Origin: Acorus gramineus
Lineage: Eukaryota > Streptophyta > Magnoliopsida > Acorales > Acoraceae
Length of the DNA: 64,000 nt
Assembly: GCA_030737835.1 (NCBI GenBank)
Contig: CM060850.1
Coordinates: forward strand, 18,750,032-18,814,031
Direction of reading: 5' to 3'
This document shows, piece after piece, positions 32,057 to 45,114 of this stretch; positions within the stretch are counted from its first letter, which is position 1, and each line of letters begins with the position of its first letter. Below the pieces are notes generated by a model. That model made no database searches and had not been told where the DNA came from. It saw only the letters and a list, made by a program, of their open reading frames with translations. The translations under genes and the position numbers were made by a program.

Positions 32057-33841
32057 TCACTTTGTACATCTATGAGATTTTTAGGTTAGGGTTAGGACAT
32101 TTTTCAATTGTTATGCTTTGAATTTGAGTACATATTTGTCATTTCTATGTTTCTATGCGGATTCACTGAGCTATTTTGTCACAGGATAAATTATAAGAAT
32201 TCACATCAAATAAGGTATGCAGTCTCTACCTTATTTATTTCTATTGTCCTTTTCATTTTTCAGCATCACATGCATCATTTTGTAGTTGTCATTCACATTG
32301 AGGACAATGTTAGATTTAGGTTTGGGGGTATAATCAACAAATTTTGATGTGAAATTTAAAAAAAAAAAAAAAAAAAAGAAATTTTGAGAAAACTTCAATC
32401 ATTGGGATACCTTTGGCTTGCCAGATTAATTTTCACTTTAGTTGTTAATTCTATCATGTGTCTAAAATGTTTTTCGCAAATTTCAAGTCTTGGAAAAATT
32501 TTCAGCACTTATAGCCACATGTATGTAGCCTAAATGGAAAAGTGAAATTTAAGGGAGAGAACTGGATGAATCATTAGCGGAGACTTAACCTAGGAGAGAT
32601 TTGAGCCATTCTATTCTTGGAGTGTCTTTACATAATTCTGAGTTACAAGTTAACTCAAATTTTTCTTGTTTTCGCTTAAATGTCGTTTGCTTGATCTCTT
32701 TATTCTTGTTTTGATCAAAGACTCATGAACACCATAAAAATTGGATTACTACACTAGAAACTCCTCTGAAATCTTTTCAAGGCATATAATAACCATGTGA
32801 AACTTAGGAAATGATTTAGGCCATCTTTGTTAACCCATCTATCATGTTCAACCAACCTATTCTTACACTTATCCACTAGTCAAACCCCTTGAGCCATATA
32901 AGCCTTTCTTTTTTTCAACCTACACTCCACTCAATGAGTGTAACCTTAAATTTTGCTTTGGGAATGAGGAAAGAAAAAGAAAAAGAAAAAGAAAGATCAA
33001 TCAATTACTATGAAATTTCATGGAAGGGTTATTACTATCATGATTTAAAAAAAAAAAAAAAAAATAGTAAATAAAAAAAAGAAAAAAAAAAGAAAAGAAA
33101 TACTCGATATTCATCAAAAAGTATACAAATTCTCAAAGCATTGTCCAGTTATCAAAAATAACCCTAGCCCCATTACAACCTATTGAAAAGACCTACTTGA
33201 TCCTAAATGTAATGTGGTTAAAATGTGGAGAATAGATGAAGAGGACTTACGGTGTTTAATCCAATGTTCTTGAGTCAATGATATTCCGTTCCTGAGATCA
33301 AATTAAATTTTTATTTTTCTTTGATATGGTCCGTCCTTCTATAAATTTTATATGTGGATGATTTGAATTTTGATTCCTTGCCACATATAAGTTGAGAGAA
33401 ATAAGCCCACTTCTGAGTGATTTCCTTGTTGAGTGTAATATCCAGTGAGTTTTTGAAGTCAAGGCGAAATCCATTATGAAGGTAATCAAAATTAAGTTTT
33501 ACTGGGAAAAAGAAAGCTACATCTTTGTTGGCTATGCACACACACACTTCAGGACTTGATTATGAGTGAAAACTTCTAACATGTGTATAGAGTTCTCAAC
33601 TTTAGTAGATTTTTATAAAGCTCCCGAAGATGTCATTTTTTAAAAAAAAAAAAAAAAAAAAAGAATTTTGTGGGTATATTCGCTGCAAACCCTCACGAGA
33701 CACAACTCGTCCACTAGGGTGACGGCAAGGGTTTAAAGGCTTGTTGCACATGCTAAGTGTAACCGCGATTCCTGCGAAAGTGAGTTAGGATTTTTTTTTA
33801 GTTTTGCTCGAGGACTAGCAAAAAGGCGGTTTGGGGGTATT
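32057..33841 (+). other. Athila 3' non-coding region
   Basis: About 1.8 kb between the pol stop and the 3' LTR. Autonomous Athila relatives may carry an env-like frame here; none is visible. It contains poly(A) runs (32357-32377, 33046-33063, 33641-33662) and an internal TTTGGGGGTATA (about 32321-32332) that copies the terminal polypurine tract. Confidence 0.7.
33830..33841 (+). other. Terminal polypurine tract, Athila
   Basis: GGTTTGGGGGTATT directly before the 3' LTR start TGTTAGATATTC. Confidence 0.75.
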
Positions 33842-35030
33842 TGTTAGATATTCAAAAGAACATATTTTTATATGCTTTTAAGAGTTGTTTTGGAACATTT
33901 CCCTATGTAATTATTCATATATACATGCATATTAGGGAAGTTTCTATTCTTTATATTCAAAGCATATTTTGCACAAATTGACAATATTTATACAATTAAT
34001 ATGCATTATCATATTTTTCATATAGAGCCATATTTTAAAATTCAGAAATCTAAATTTGGCAGTATTTAAATTTGGCAGGTTATAAATTGGAGAAGGAATT
34101 AGCATTCAAAGCTTCATCAAAACTTCTAAAAATGATCTACCAAATCAATAAAATCTTCAATCAAATCAGCTTTGACATCTCCAACAAATCAACAAGATCT
34201 CTAACAGATTTTGCAATTATATCTCCAACATATTTTGCAAATCAGCATTAACAACTCAAGCAAATCAGCATTTACAACTAATTCAACCCTCAAAACCCCT
34301 ATAAAAAGATCTCTGCATTCAGCCAAGGAGAGATCTCTGCATTCAGCCAGAAGGAATTTATTTTCAGTTTTTGTTATTTCTTTTCTGTTTTTAGTTTTTG
34401 TTTTTATTTCTTTAGTATTAGAGACAGATTCTCTTGTGTTTTCAATAAAGTGCATTATTATTTTATGGAATATTTTTATTTTTATTCTAGAATTTCATCA
34501 ACCATGGTAGGCTAGAAAATCCTTCCATCAAGGAGAGGATTCCACCCCATGAGATTGAGTGATTGATTATTTTCTTTGTGCATTGATGTTTTCTGATTTG
34601 TTCTTCATGTTTATATAGTTTCTTCAACTCAGATTTCTTTTGATTATGGGTATTTTTAGATCTTCCGTCGTTCTACTTAGATGGGATACGGTTGATGCTT
34701 TATAAACCCTATTTTTAAATCGAGTAGAAGTGAACTGCTTTTGAAATATTCTGTTTTCATTGAATGCAAAAGAAAGAATTATCACGATATTCGTGGGGTG
34801 GATTTCCAATCCTTGGTGGTCTTTTTTTTATACATTGACTTCAACCTAAGCTTTTCAAATAATTTGTTGTTAAACCTTTTTGCCAAATATTGATAATCTT
34901 TTACTTTTATTCGTTTGCTTCAATAGCCTCCCTGTGGATTCGACCCCTTGCTACCACTTTCTACCTAGGTAAGGGTTTTATATTTTTTGTTGGCAAAGAC
35001 AAGATTTTAACGACAATCAAGCCACCAACA
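33842..35030 (+). repeat. Athila 3' LTR
   Basis: 1189 bp and almost identical to the 5' LTR. Differences cluster next to the TATA box, where the 3' copy has GATCTCTGCATTCAGCC twice and the 5' copy has one diverged unit. TATAAAA 34300-34306, AATAAA 34444-34449. Confidence 0.95.
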
Positions 35031-35488
35031 TGTAGTTTGATTCATATTAATTATGTAGTTTGATACAAATTATGTGTGGTTCAATTGAAAGGCTATGCAG
35101 TTCAATTCTTATGCTCTACCCCTCGATACTTGTGTTCTGCATTTCTGTTTAGTTATTATATTTTTCAATTGTAAGTTGTATAGTTTAATTCATATATTGT
35201 TTAGTTTTATTAATAAACTGTGAAGTTTGGTTCATATATACAGTTCAGTTAAAATGTGAGAGCTTGATTTGAAGGGACGTGTAATTCAATTTATATGTAA
35301 TGTTTTATTTTGTAATGGATTTAAATTTTTGCATTTGTTTTGCACTGTTTTCAAAAGACATATGTGTCAAATATATTTAACTTTTGTAATTAAATATTGT
35401 TGAAATATTGACATATGCTTGTATTTTTTTCTATTATTACTTCTATAGATTAGTGAATCATGTCTGATTTCATTGAAGAAACTATGCA
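35031..35488 (+). other. Target-site copy and remainder of the 490-bp unit (copy 2)
   Basis: The first five bases are the right TSD. Bases 35036-35400 complete the duplicated unit begun at 26888-27008. About 35400-35488 shows nothing recognisable. Confidence 0.75.
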
Positions 35489-36859
35489 TGTTATGCATGT
35501 GTCATTGAAGCCTTATTTTTCGATTAGAGTCGCTGAAATTTTGGCTTTTAGCCTCTGCGGGAATTGGGGTACTCTGATTTAAAATCTGACTGCATAATTG
35601 TTCTCCTGGTACTGGCATTGGCCTACTTGTAAATTTTCGTCGCATTGTGACGTTTTTTTAGAAGTTATGCAATTCCAATTGGTATTCGGATTTAATTTTG
35701 TTAATGCCCAAGAAGGAGTAGTTTAAATATGATTTTATGATGAGATATTCAGTTTTGAGTTAGCTTTCATACAAAAGTGGAATTAGATCAACTGGATTCA
35801 TGTAGCAAAAGTTATGGGTATTTTTTCAATTATACCCCGGGGATGAGAAAATCTTGGCAGCAGCCCTGTTCGATGTTTAGCTCACATTTTGGAGTAGAGG
35901 GAGGGCTTATTTGATCTGAGCATAAACATTATAGTTGTAGATAATCTTCTTGGCTTTCCAAAAAATTTTGAATTGTGCAATGCGGAGCTATATTTGGATG
36001 TTATGGCTGTTCTAGTGAAGCCTGTGCAGAATTTCTGGTCAAGGATGTGTTGGTCCTTTGAACCCCACTTTTGGCTATTTAATGCCCCCCAAATGTCCTT
36101 CTCCCTCCCTAGCAAAATCCATCCGAGGACCCTCTTTTTGGACCCCTTCGTTTGCTTTTCCCTTTGTTTATTTGAGAATGAAAAGAAGAGAAGAAGAAGC
36201 ATTAGAAGGAAGAAGAGGTGCTTGAAGAGAAAGAAAGGTGAGTCTGTGTGTATGCTTGTGTTGTTGCCCCTTCTTTCCCTTCTTCCTCTAGGTCCCCCTC
36301 ATGGATCCCCTGTTTTCCCCACCCATTTTAATTCAGCCATGAACAAGAGAAGCAAAGGAGATGGTGGTGATGGTGGTGAAGTGGTGGTGGTGTGTGTGTG
36401 GTGTCATTGTGATCCCCAACACCTTCCCTTCTCCTCCCCCTCTCTTGGTAATCTTCTTCCCCTTCTTTTATGCTTAGTAGGATGTAGTAGAGGGTATGCA
36501 TGTGGGTGCTGTTGGGGGAGTTTTATTATTATGTGTAATTGCTACACATGAGGTGTTTGTGTTTATGCATGATTGGTGGTTGCTTTATAATTTCTTCACG
36601 GATTATGATCCCAACATGTCAGAGAATGTGTGTGATTAATTGCATAATTTTCGGATGTGTATTTGATGCTGTGGAGCTCAAAGAGTAAGGTTGTTTGCTG
36701 CAGATGCACCAGTTTTACATGGCTGTGTCAATGAGTTATTTATGCATGTTATAGGATCTCTTGAGTTGGTTTCTCCATGAAGTAAGCTTACTTATGTGTC
36801 AGGAAGCTTCATATTGGATTTGAGCACGTGGTTTATCTATATTGTGTTGTGTCTTGCAG

Positions 36860-36895
36860 ATCTCGTAGACCGGATGCGCGGCGATTCGAATATTT
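36860..36895 (+). other. 36-nt exon-like block in L2-type LTR
   Basis: Bounded by TTGCAG and GTGAAT. In the same phase as L1 it reads DLVDRMRGDSNI; the antisense copy at 44477-44512 reads DLVDRTRGDPGI. This compares with DLDGRSRDDPTS in L1. The L2 element at 53388-53426 and 63067-63105 has 39 nt and a stop codon at the end of the block. Confidence 0.5.
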
Positions 36896-37321
36896 GTGAA
36901 TGGTTCGATCCAATCCTTTGGGAAGCGTTCGATGCACGCAGTTGTGTATCGCGCATCCATGGTGCATCTTGGCACCCATATTATGTTAGATATTGCATGC
37001 TAGGACTGTATAGCTCGTATATTGCGTAGAACCTCCTATTCTACCATGTACTTGCCTATGTATGGTATTCATTTAAGAATGATTATGTTACATGCGCCCC
37101 TCTGGCTTGGGCTTGCTTTATGTGTGGTGTATGAATGTATAGAATATGGCATGCCTTAGGTAGTCTTGTAATACTACCCTTATATTAATTATATGATCTA
37201 GCATAATCAAGCTTGGGTTAATATTCAAGTACAGGCCTAATGTTCCCATGTTATAAAAACTTGACGGCGTGGTGTATTTGTTGCGCCCATCTTGTTGGGA
37301 GCAAAGCTATGACCCTCGTGA

Positions 37322-37410
37322 GATGATGAGGTTTCATCTCTCTCTCACCCTCTCTCTTTGTGAGATGATGAAGTTTCATCTCTCTCTCACCCTCTCTCTC
37401 TGCGCGAACT
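37322..37410 (+). repeat. Tandem CT-rich duplication
   Basis: Two adjacent units containing TTTCATCTCTCTCTCACC and TGAGATGATGA, about 45 bp each. Confidence 0.85.
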
Positions 37411-37978
37411 GAGTAAGTAGATGTATTTTCCACTTGACTCAGGTTCGCTTGGGAATACTGGCATGCGCCTGTAGATGCGCGAGATCGCGCTTAACCCTTT
37501 GTTGCCCTTTTAAGTTGGTGATATCCAACACATGTTAGGTTGTATGTTGCGTGCTTGCATGATTAATGCCCTTGTATGCATGTGTAGCTAGGCCATACTT
37601 TGTATGATATGTTGCTTATGATGTGTATTCATGTTAGGAGGACCCCTATAGTCAATTATTTATGTTATCATGCATGTGGACCATGTATATAACTGCGATA
37701 GAATTCTCCTATTATAATTGCGCATGTTAGACTAATCGTGCCTACCTGTGCTAGGCGTGGGTATGACCCGTTGTCGGATTGTACCTTAGTTAGTTAGAGC
37801 GCAAGCGATATAATTGCCACTTTGCATCCGTGTGATGCACTTGTTGGAATTCAGGGGAATTCGATGTTATACCGGTGTTTCAAACCGGTGGTTATAGTGT
37901 TTAAGCTAGGCTTACCCGTGCTAGGCGAGGGTATGAACCACCCTTTGGGTTATGCGTTGGGCTTATTTTTGGTGCGAG

Positions 37979-38747
37979 TGTTATGCCTGTGTCATTTGGA
38001 GCCATTTCGGTTAAGCCTTGGTCACTTCTGGGTCATTCAGGGCCTTTTTGTTTTTTCGATCGGAGCCGCTAAAATTTTGGCTTTTAGCCACCTGCGGGAG
38101 TTAGAGTACTCTGATTGGAAATTTGACTGCATATTATGGGTCCTGGTACCGTTTAGTACTACCCATAAAAATTTCATCGAATTCCGGTAACGTTTGGAAA
38201 AATATGCAGTTCCGAATCGTATCCGGGTTTTTGAGAGTTCCTGGTTTGGTTAGTCAAATAGTGTGAGATATTTTGGTGAATGGGGTGACCTTGGGTAACC
38301 TTACCCCCCTTTTTGCTTAGTCGTGAAGCAACCACTTGATTATTTGGTTGTTAGAGGGTGAGAATAGGCATAGGTTTACCCCCCCTCACCCAATCTTGTT
38401 CTCACCCCCGCGCCCCCCCCCCCCCGCCCCCCGCAAGTGGAAAATATCGCTCTCTCTCTCTTCCCCTCTCACTCTCACGTGGATTTTTTTTGGGGGTCTC
38501 TCTTCCTCTCTTTCAATCCCCCCCATGTGTTTGTATTAAAACCTCAAAGAGAAGAGAAAGAGAAGGTGAAGGAGGAAGAGCAAGTTTGTGTAAGTGTTGT
38601 TGCTGTTGTTGATCCTCCTCTCTCTAGCTCCCTTTTCATGACCTTTCCTCCCCCTGTTTTACAGCCAAAGGAGGCTGGGGAGGGCTGTGGAGGTGGTGGT
38701 AGTGGTGGTGGCGGTTGAGGTGGTCGCGGGTGCATCGAGGGCCGCCG
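37979..38747 (+). repeat. L2-type LTR G, 5' fragment
   Basis: Starts TGTTATGCCTGTGTCATT. It contains the 190-bp U3 block shared with L1 (about 38050-38235), then the CT-rich leader matching 52330-52640. It is cut at 38748 by the end of an antisense LTR. A C-rich run lies at 38402-38432. Confidence 0.8.
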
Positions 38748-39575
38748 TGTCACGCCCCAGGGCGGCCGTCCCCGAGACGTGGCAATAATAAAATATCGGC
38801 TATCAATACCTGAGGTCAATAAAGACTCCAACAACAACACACAAGGTGGCAAAGCAAGGATAATGATAACTGACTGAAAAGTGAAAGCATAATATATAAA
38901 CAATGTCTGTAAATCAAAACATTATTACAGACTCGAATACACAATCACTGTCCTATGAGAGCCAAGTCTAGACCAAAGAAAATACAACCTGTGCCACATG
39001 CACGATTTACAATATATACAATGACTCTAGGACTGCTGACAGCCTCGCACTCGCCACCCGCTGGAAGAACGCTCCATGCCCATAAGACCACGCCACAGGA
39101 AAGCTCCAGCTCCATGCCAAACACTGCCCCTGAAAAAAAAAGTAGGCGAGGGGTGAGCTACAAGCTTAGTGAGTGGCTGGAAACCAATCACCATACAACA
39201 GTTCAATACATAAAAAATTTCCTTTACAGGTAAACATGGGTGGAAACCCATGGATAACAAGGTCACGCAGCGGCGCGACCAACCTCACCCTCACCCTCAC
39301 TCCCGGAGGGAGACTCTTGGGACTTTTGGGGAGAGACCATACCGTTGGTCGAGGAGACCCGAGATTATTAGTCCATACAACACTACTGAATCATCTCCAT
39401 CGAAGTAACTACCCAACGATGTCTTTGAACATCGATACTAGACCGGACCCAACAACTGTGGGAATGCACAAACAACGAATGGGTCGCGAGGTGACGTGTC
39501 TTCACCTCATCCTCACCCTCACTCCCGCAGGGAGACTCTTGGGACTTTTGGAAGAGACTTAGACTGCTCTACACC
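38748..39575 (-). repeat. L2 LTR F, antisense, 3'-end part
   Basis: Reverse complement of an L2 LTR 3' portion: its end lies at 38748 (TGTCACGCCCCAGGGCGG), matching the 3' part of the LTR that ends at 55555. It is interrupted at 39576 by solo LTR S3 and continues at 43079. Confidence 0.85.
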
Positions 39576-42500
39576 TGTCACGCCCCAGGGCGGCCGTCCC
39601 CGGGACGCGGCAAGTGTATATAAAATATCAGAACTACACAGGAGGTCAACAATATATCATACACAAACAACTCGAATGACACACATGCAACAAAGGGGCT
39701 GACATGATATATACACCAAATGCGGAAGCAAAAGACTGAGTCTGTAAATAAAACATACTACAGACTCGATACACAATCATCTGTCCTGTGAGAGCCAATA
39801 TATACAAATAACAACTGAATATATACAGACGCGTGCCAAGCACGGAAATAAAATACATACAGCCAAGAAAAGGGATGCTGATAGCCTCTGGCACTCGCGG
39901 ACGTAGCGCTGCTCCGCTACTGAAGGAATCCCTCGGAAAGCTCCAACTGCTGCTCCGGCTCCAGCTCAGGCTCAGTGGCAACTGGGGAAAAACATATGCG
40001 AGGGGTGAGCCACACGCTCAGTGAACGGCACAACCCATGCATCACAGACAATATTGACCATAACATAACAATCCAGCTATTCGTCCCGCCTCTAAGGGGC
40101 AGGAACAACATAAACATTAATCCATCTTAATCCACAATTTCCATAACCCAGATCATACCCTCACCTTTACCCCTCAACAGGGGACTCAGGATGTTGGGAC
40201 TAACAATCATCCATAAACAAATCTAGCAGGTCGCTCATCGCCAACCCACTACACCCTCACCCTCACCTTTCCAAAGGTGACATAGGATTTTGGGACTGAC
40301 TAGGCTGTTGGTCACCCTTAGTCCACTGGTAGTCTCTCCTCCACTCCGTAGGCCGCTTGGTCTCCACCCACAACTTCAGCACAGTCCGAAACCAAATCAG
40401 GAGGTGCCTACTGATGTGGGTCCTCCGAAGGACGGCCTTTCTAACGCTGGGGTAGTCTCTACCGGATCCAACGAGGGGGACAGAACAGCCTATCCATACG
40501 CATATGATCCACTCGGATCCGCCGACAACACATCTCTACCACTCAAATGTCATGAACTCTTCAGAGTTCCTCCAGGGCGCATATCCAAGATGCGGGGAAT
40601 AAGTACAATCAAAAGCAATGTTGGAATATCATTGGGGGAAAGAAAATCGGGAGGGCGGCGTGAGTTCCCGATACAGGATACCCCGACAACCAAACAAGGA
40701 ACACGGAGTACCCTAACACGGGTCTCACCGCTGTCCTCGCAAGGCCCCTCCCCTATAATATTCACTAATCATGCTAATAATCATACCAATCATACAACAT
40801 TACTTATAATATTATTGGGACTAGAAACCTTGGGAGGGCAGCGTGAGTTCCCGATACAGGACACCCCGACAACCAAACAAGGAACACGGAGTACCCTAAC
40901 ACGGGTCTCAATGTTGACCTCGCAAGGCTCCTCCCGATAATATTACCTAAGGCATGCGATTTAACATACACTAGCATTTAATTTAATAAATAAACTAGTA
41001 GGACGCATACATAGGCCGAGGTTTCCTAACATGAAACAGGGGACATGGTGCATGGCTCATACACATATCCTAAGGGTGCAAGTCCCTAACATACAAGTCT
41101 AGGGTAGCATGCATTCTACATTTAAATCATGCAAGCATGGAATACATATTACAACAGGTTAATATAATCCATGACGTCCCAGGAGAGGTCGGTATACGCC
41201 CAAGTGCGTATAACGCCTCTCTACTGGGTTGGATTGTCCCACTCACCAGTATCTGGGTCGTCGCGCGACCGCCCGTCTAGATCTCCAAGATAGACATTCA
41301 ATATGGTGAGTTAAAGTCCACAAATACTACAAAATACACAAGAACTTACATAAACCCACAACTAAACTCCCAACACTCGGGCAAACGTGCATACGACCCG
41401 CACGCACGCTAGCCCGAGCATCCCGGCAAACACCCGCACGGTCGGCAACCACCCGCACGGCCACCCGACCGCCCGGGCGCACCGCCGCGCCTCGGCCCGC
41501 GCACTCTGCGCACCGCCGGGCCCCTGCCCGCCGCCGAGACACGCCGCCGAGCCTCCCGTGTGCACCGCGCGCCCCCTGCGCCCCAGCGCAGCCGCCCGCG
41601 CACACCCCGCACGCCATCGCTGGCCCGCGAGCACCCCGCACGCCCCGCGCGCAGCGTCTCGTCCCGCGCGCACCCCGCGCGCATCTCCAGCCCCCCATCT
41701 GCACGCACTCCGCGCGCACCTACCACCCTCTAGCCGCGCGCACCACCCCGCGCGCCACCCGCTCGCACCCACTGCACCCCGCGCACGCCTGCGCCTCCGC
41801 CCAGCGCCCGATATCCGCGGCCCAGCACCCGACGCTCAGCGCCCAGCACCAGGGACCCTCACCCAGCGCCCACGCGCACGCACGCGCAACACGCGCCCAG
41901 CGCGCCTGCCAGCATGCCCACGCTGCTGCCCGCGTTGCCTGCCTGCACGCGTCGCCGAGTGGCCCGAGCACCGTTCGCCTGCACGCCCGGCACTGCTCGC
42001 CTGATGCCCGAGCACCTCCTGCCCTGCTCGCCTGCGCGCCCAGCCTGGCAGCCCAGCCTGCCCTCGCGCACAGCCCACAGCCTGCCTACCCTGCACACAC
42101 TGCCCTCACGGCCATCATCCCCAGCACCGCCGCCCAGCACCTCGCGCACAGCCCGCCCAGCTCCTCGCACCCAGCTCGCCCTGCTCCAGCCGCTCGACCA
42201 GACCTTGCACGACCAGCACGCACAGCACGCCCTGCACGCGCGCTCAACTGGCCACCAGCGCCCCCGAGCGCACGCCCGCGCGCTGCCTGCGCTGCTGCCG
42301 CTGCTGCCTGCTGCCCGGAACAGACCCTGCCTGCCGAGCACCTCCAACCACCCCTCCCACAGCCGCCGACCACCTCTGACCACCCTCCGGCGACCCCCAC
42401 AGCCTCCCACAGCCGCCGACCACCCCTCATACACAAATCCACACTCCTAGCATACATCTATGCAAGAAAAGTGAAGAAAAGGACCTTACGAAGGGGAGGA

Positions 42501-43078
42501 AGCGAAGTCCGGGTGCTCTCCGCGCACCGAAACCCTTCTCAACGGCCCTCCTACGCCCCGATCTACCAAGGTCCTCGAAACGGGCCAAAACAGAGGAGAA
42601 AGAGGGGAGGACGGAGTGGCTAGAGTCGTCGGAAAAGGGATTTGAAACTACCGGGGTGTAGATCGGGACCCGATCTACACTTCCTAGGTTTTGGGTTTTT
42701 GATTTTGAGGGGTCTAGGGGGCTCAAAAGTGAGAAAAATGGGGAAGAGGGGAGAGGGGAAGGTTGGTAGGGATGATGAATAGTGCTACTCGAAATTTGAT
42801 CCCACCTTTATATAGTGTGCGACTTAAAAACCCAGATACGCCCCGGAACTGTGAAATTTCGGGAACGTTACCGGAAATCGATGAAATTTTTGTGAGAGGT
42901 CTAAAATGGCACCAGGACACCAAATATGCAGTTAGATTTTCAATCGGAGTCCTCTAGCTCAGGACGATAGCTAACAGTCCAAAAATAAGCGGTTCCGATC
43001 GAAAACCCTAAAAATTTTTAAAAACTGCCAGGACGCTCCAACGGTTACCCGCAGGCCAAAAGTGACACAAGTATAACA
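39576..43078 (-). mobile_element. Solo L1 LTR (S3), subfamily L1b, antisense, nested in L2 LTR F
   Basis: Minus-strand start near 43078 (TGTTATACTTGTGTCAC) and end at 39576, 3503 bp. The flanking L2 sequence matches the uninterrupted site near 51562-51580. The left target copy is ACACC (39571-39575). The right copy has lost three bases through the repeated ACA. It has the L1b hairpin GAGAGG/CCTCTC (41183-41221), the 36-nt block (41247-41282), two TTGTTTGGTTGTCGG blocks (antisense, near 40700 and 40880) and no W-box cluster. Confidence 0.9.
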
Positions 43079-45114
43079 CCCTTGGTCCACCGGTAGCCCT
43101 TTCCCCAGGTATCCTCTACCTGGTATACTTCCACGATCAGTACGCTTCCGAACGCATCGGTGGTACCTACGGATGGGAGCCCTCTGTCAGGACAGCTTTT
43201 CCAACGCTGGGGAGTTCCTACATCGGATCCAACGAAGGGGAGAACGATTCCACGCTCGCAATATCATTCGTTAGCCCTCTCCCGGATAGCCTCTACCTGG
43301 TACACTCCCACGATCAGTACGCTCCCGAACGCATCGGTGGTACCTACGGATGGGAGTCCTCTGTCAGGACAGCTACAACCCGGGCCTCTTCAACACAGAC
43401 GACATTGGGAGTAAACATTCCATGTTCGCAAAGCGAACCCAATGGAAAAACACTACACTCGATAATCACATATCGATGATAGCGAACACTATTGTACTCC
43501 CACATGGTTGCGTCGCTCAGGCACAAAGGGGTGACACGCCCCAACTACCGTCTTAACAAACCGTTAAGATAATGAATCCTCCTGAATTCCAAACGAGTGC
43601 ATCGCTCGGATGCACGGGCGATTACATCGCTAGCGCTCTAACTAATAAGGTACAACCCGACAGCGGGTCATACCCACGCCTATTCCAGCTAGGCCTATCA
43701 GTTTTTAACATGCGCATATAAATATATCCAGGAGAATTTTATATCTAGCTATGTGCATGAACCATATGCACAATCATCTAATAATTATAGGGACACTCCC
43801 TAACATGGATTTACATCATAATAAATCATACAACATGCATACATGGTCATTAATCACATAAGCACACAAGGCCTAACTTAAGCATGCGTTGGATATCACC
43901 AACTTAAAAGAAAGGGTCAAGCGCGATCTCGTGCACTAACAGGTGCATGCCAATATTTCAAACGAACCTGAGTCGAGTAGGAATTCGCATCTACTTACTC
44001 AGTTCGTTCAGAGGGAGAGGGCGAGAGAGATCATCATCTCATGAAGTTGGTCATAGCTTTGCCCCCATTAGCATGGGCGCAACAACTACACCACGCCCTC
44101 GAGTCTTATCGCAAGGGAATATTAGGCAGGTGCCCATTATTAACCCAGACTTAATCATACTGGATATTCCAACATATATAGTGGGAGTAGGATTACAATA
44201 CTACCTAAGGCATGCCATATTCTATACATCATACACATTACCAAAAATACATGCCCATACTAGAGGGGCTCATGCAACACAATCATTCATACATGAATAC
44301 AATACATGTATATAAGCCTAGCATGCAAGATATCTACATATTATAGCTTAAGCATGGCCATACTACTTATCTACACAAGTAGTATAGCTAGGGGGCCCCC
44401 ATCGATGCGCGACGCGCGACTAGCGCGTCGAGAGCATCCCGAGAGGGGGGGGGGGGATTGGAATCGAACCACTCACCGATACCTGGATCGCCGCGCGTCC
44501 GGTCTACGAGATCTGCAAAACACAACCAATGATCCATAATTAAATTATGGAACCTCCTATCACACATATAAGCTTACTTCATGAAGACCCTAACCCCTGA
44601 TACTTCCATATTATCACCCAAGACACATGCAACCAACTCTTTGACACTCAACCAAGCAAAACTGCTAAACCTGCTGCAACCAGCCCTACTAATTGGTCTT
44701 CACAGCACCCAATACACTTCCAAAAATTATGAAATAAATCATGCACATTCTATGATATGCTGGGATCATAATCCATGAAGACATTAGAACCTAATTTTGC
44801 CTCTACAAGCCCGAAACAAATCATTTCCCGAAGCAGGTCAATTCCTACGCGAATCTAGACAGGTCATGCAAAACTGGTTCTAACTTACACCACAGATATC
44901 ATAATGACCCCAAATTTCATATATAACATCTAGACACATAGCTGATCAAATCATAAGAAGACATAATCCTAAAAATATGCCTCTAAGTACTAGATTCACT
45001 GAGATCTTTAAAAGACAGTGTGCTACCTTACCAAAACAGGGGAAGGGAAATTGGGAGATGCGGGGTTCTCGACACACCCACGACCACCTCTACCACCACC
45101 ACCACTACGACCAC
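43079..45114 (-). repeat. L2 LTR F, antisense, remainder
   Basis: Continues LTR F. About 43079-43380 matches the 54520-54710 repeat region in reverse, and 43560-45114 matches LTR J (about 36400-37870) in reverse. It contains the 36-nt block 44477-44512 with acceptor and donor on the minus strand. It ends where a plus-strand L1 LTR begins at 45115, so its own start is missing. Confidence 0.75.

Larger units (their letters stand above)
27009..35030 (+). mobile_element. Athila-type Ty3/Gypsy retrotransposon, non-autonomous, structurally complete
   Basis: Two 1189-bp LTRs, a perfect 5-bp target duplication, a PBS for Asp tRNA, a long gag, a short pol fusion and a terminal polypurine tract give a complete 8.02-kb unit. 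RT, RNase H and the integrase core are absent, so it would need proteins from an autonomous relative. The LTRs differ at only about a dozen places, suggesting a relatively recent insertion compared with the decayed neighbours. Its AT-rich composition contrasts with the surrounding L1/L2 LTRs. Clade assignment rests on gag (LPKFHGFESEQPYIHL), the DLGASVNLLP protease motif and the PBS. Confidence 0.93.
35489..37978 (+). repeat. L2-type LTR J, 3'-truncated
   Basis: Starts TGTTATGCATGTGTCATT. It carries the shared U3 block (TTTTTCGATTAGAGTCGC), a segment matching 51960-52300, a purine-rich leader with donor-like AAAG/GTGAGT at about 36236, an acceptor GTCTTGCAG (to 36859) and the 36-nt block 36860-36895 followed by GTGAAT. 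A duplicated CTCTCTCACC unit lies at 37322-37410. At 37979 another LTR begins before the expected end. The 192-codon frame 35973-36551 crosses leader and intron-like sequence and is not supported as a gene. Confidence 0.75.

Noticed and set aside
32108..32347. 79-codon frame after Athila pol as an env-like gene
   Set aside because: Too short, low complexity and without a convincing signal peptide, membrane and ectodomain arrangement.
35973..36551. 192-codon frame as a possible host gene
   Set aside because: It spans the L2-type LTR U3, leader and a donor-like site; the matching parts of other L2 LTRs do not keep the frame.
41387..42004. 205-codon and similar frames in S3, also near 45744, 48580 and 57362
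   Set aside because: All map to the same GC-rich LTR interval and have no shared protein sequence beyond low complexity.
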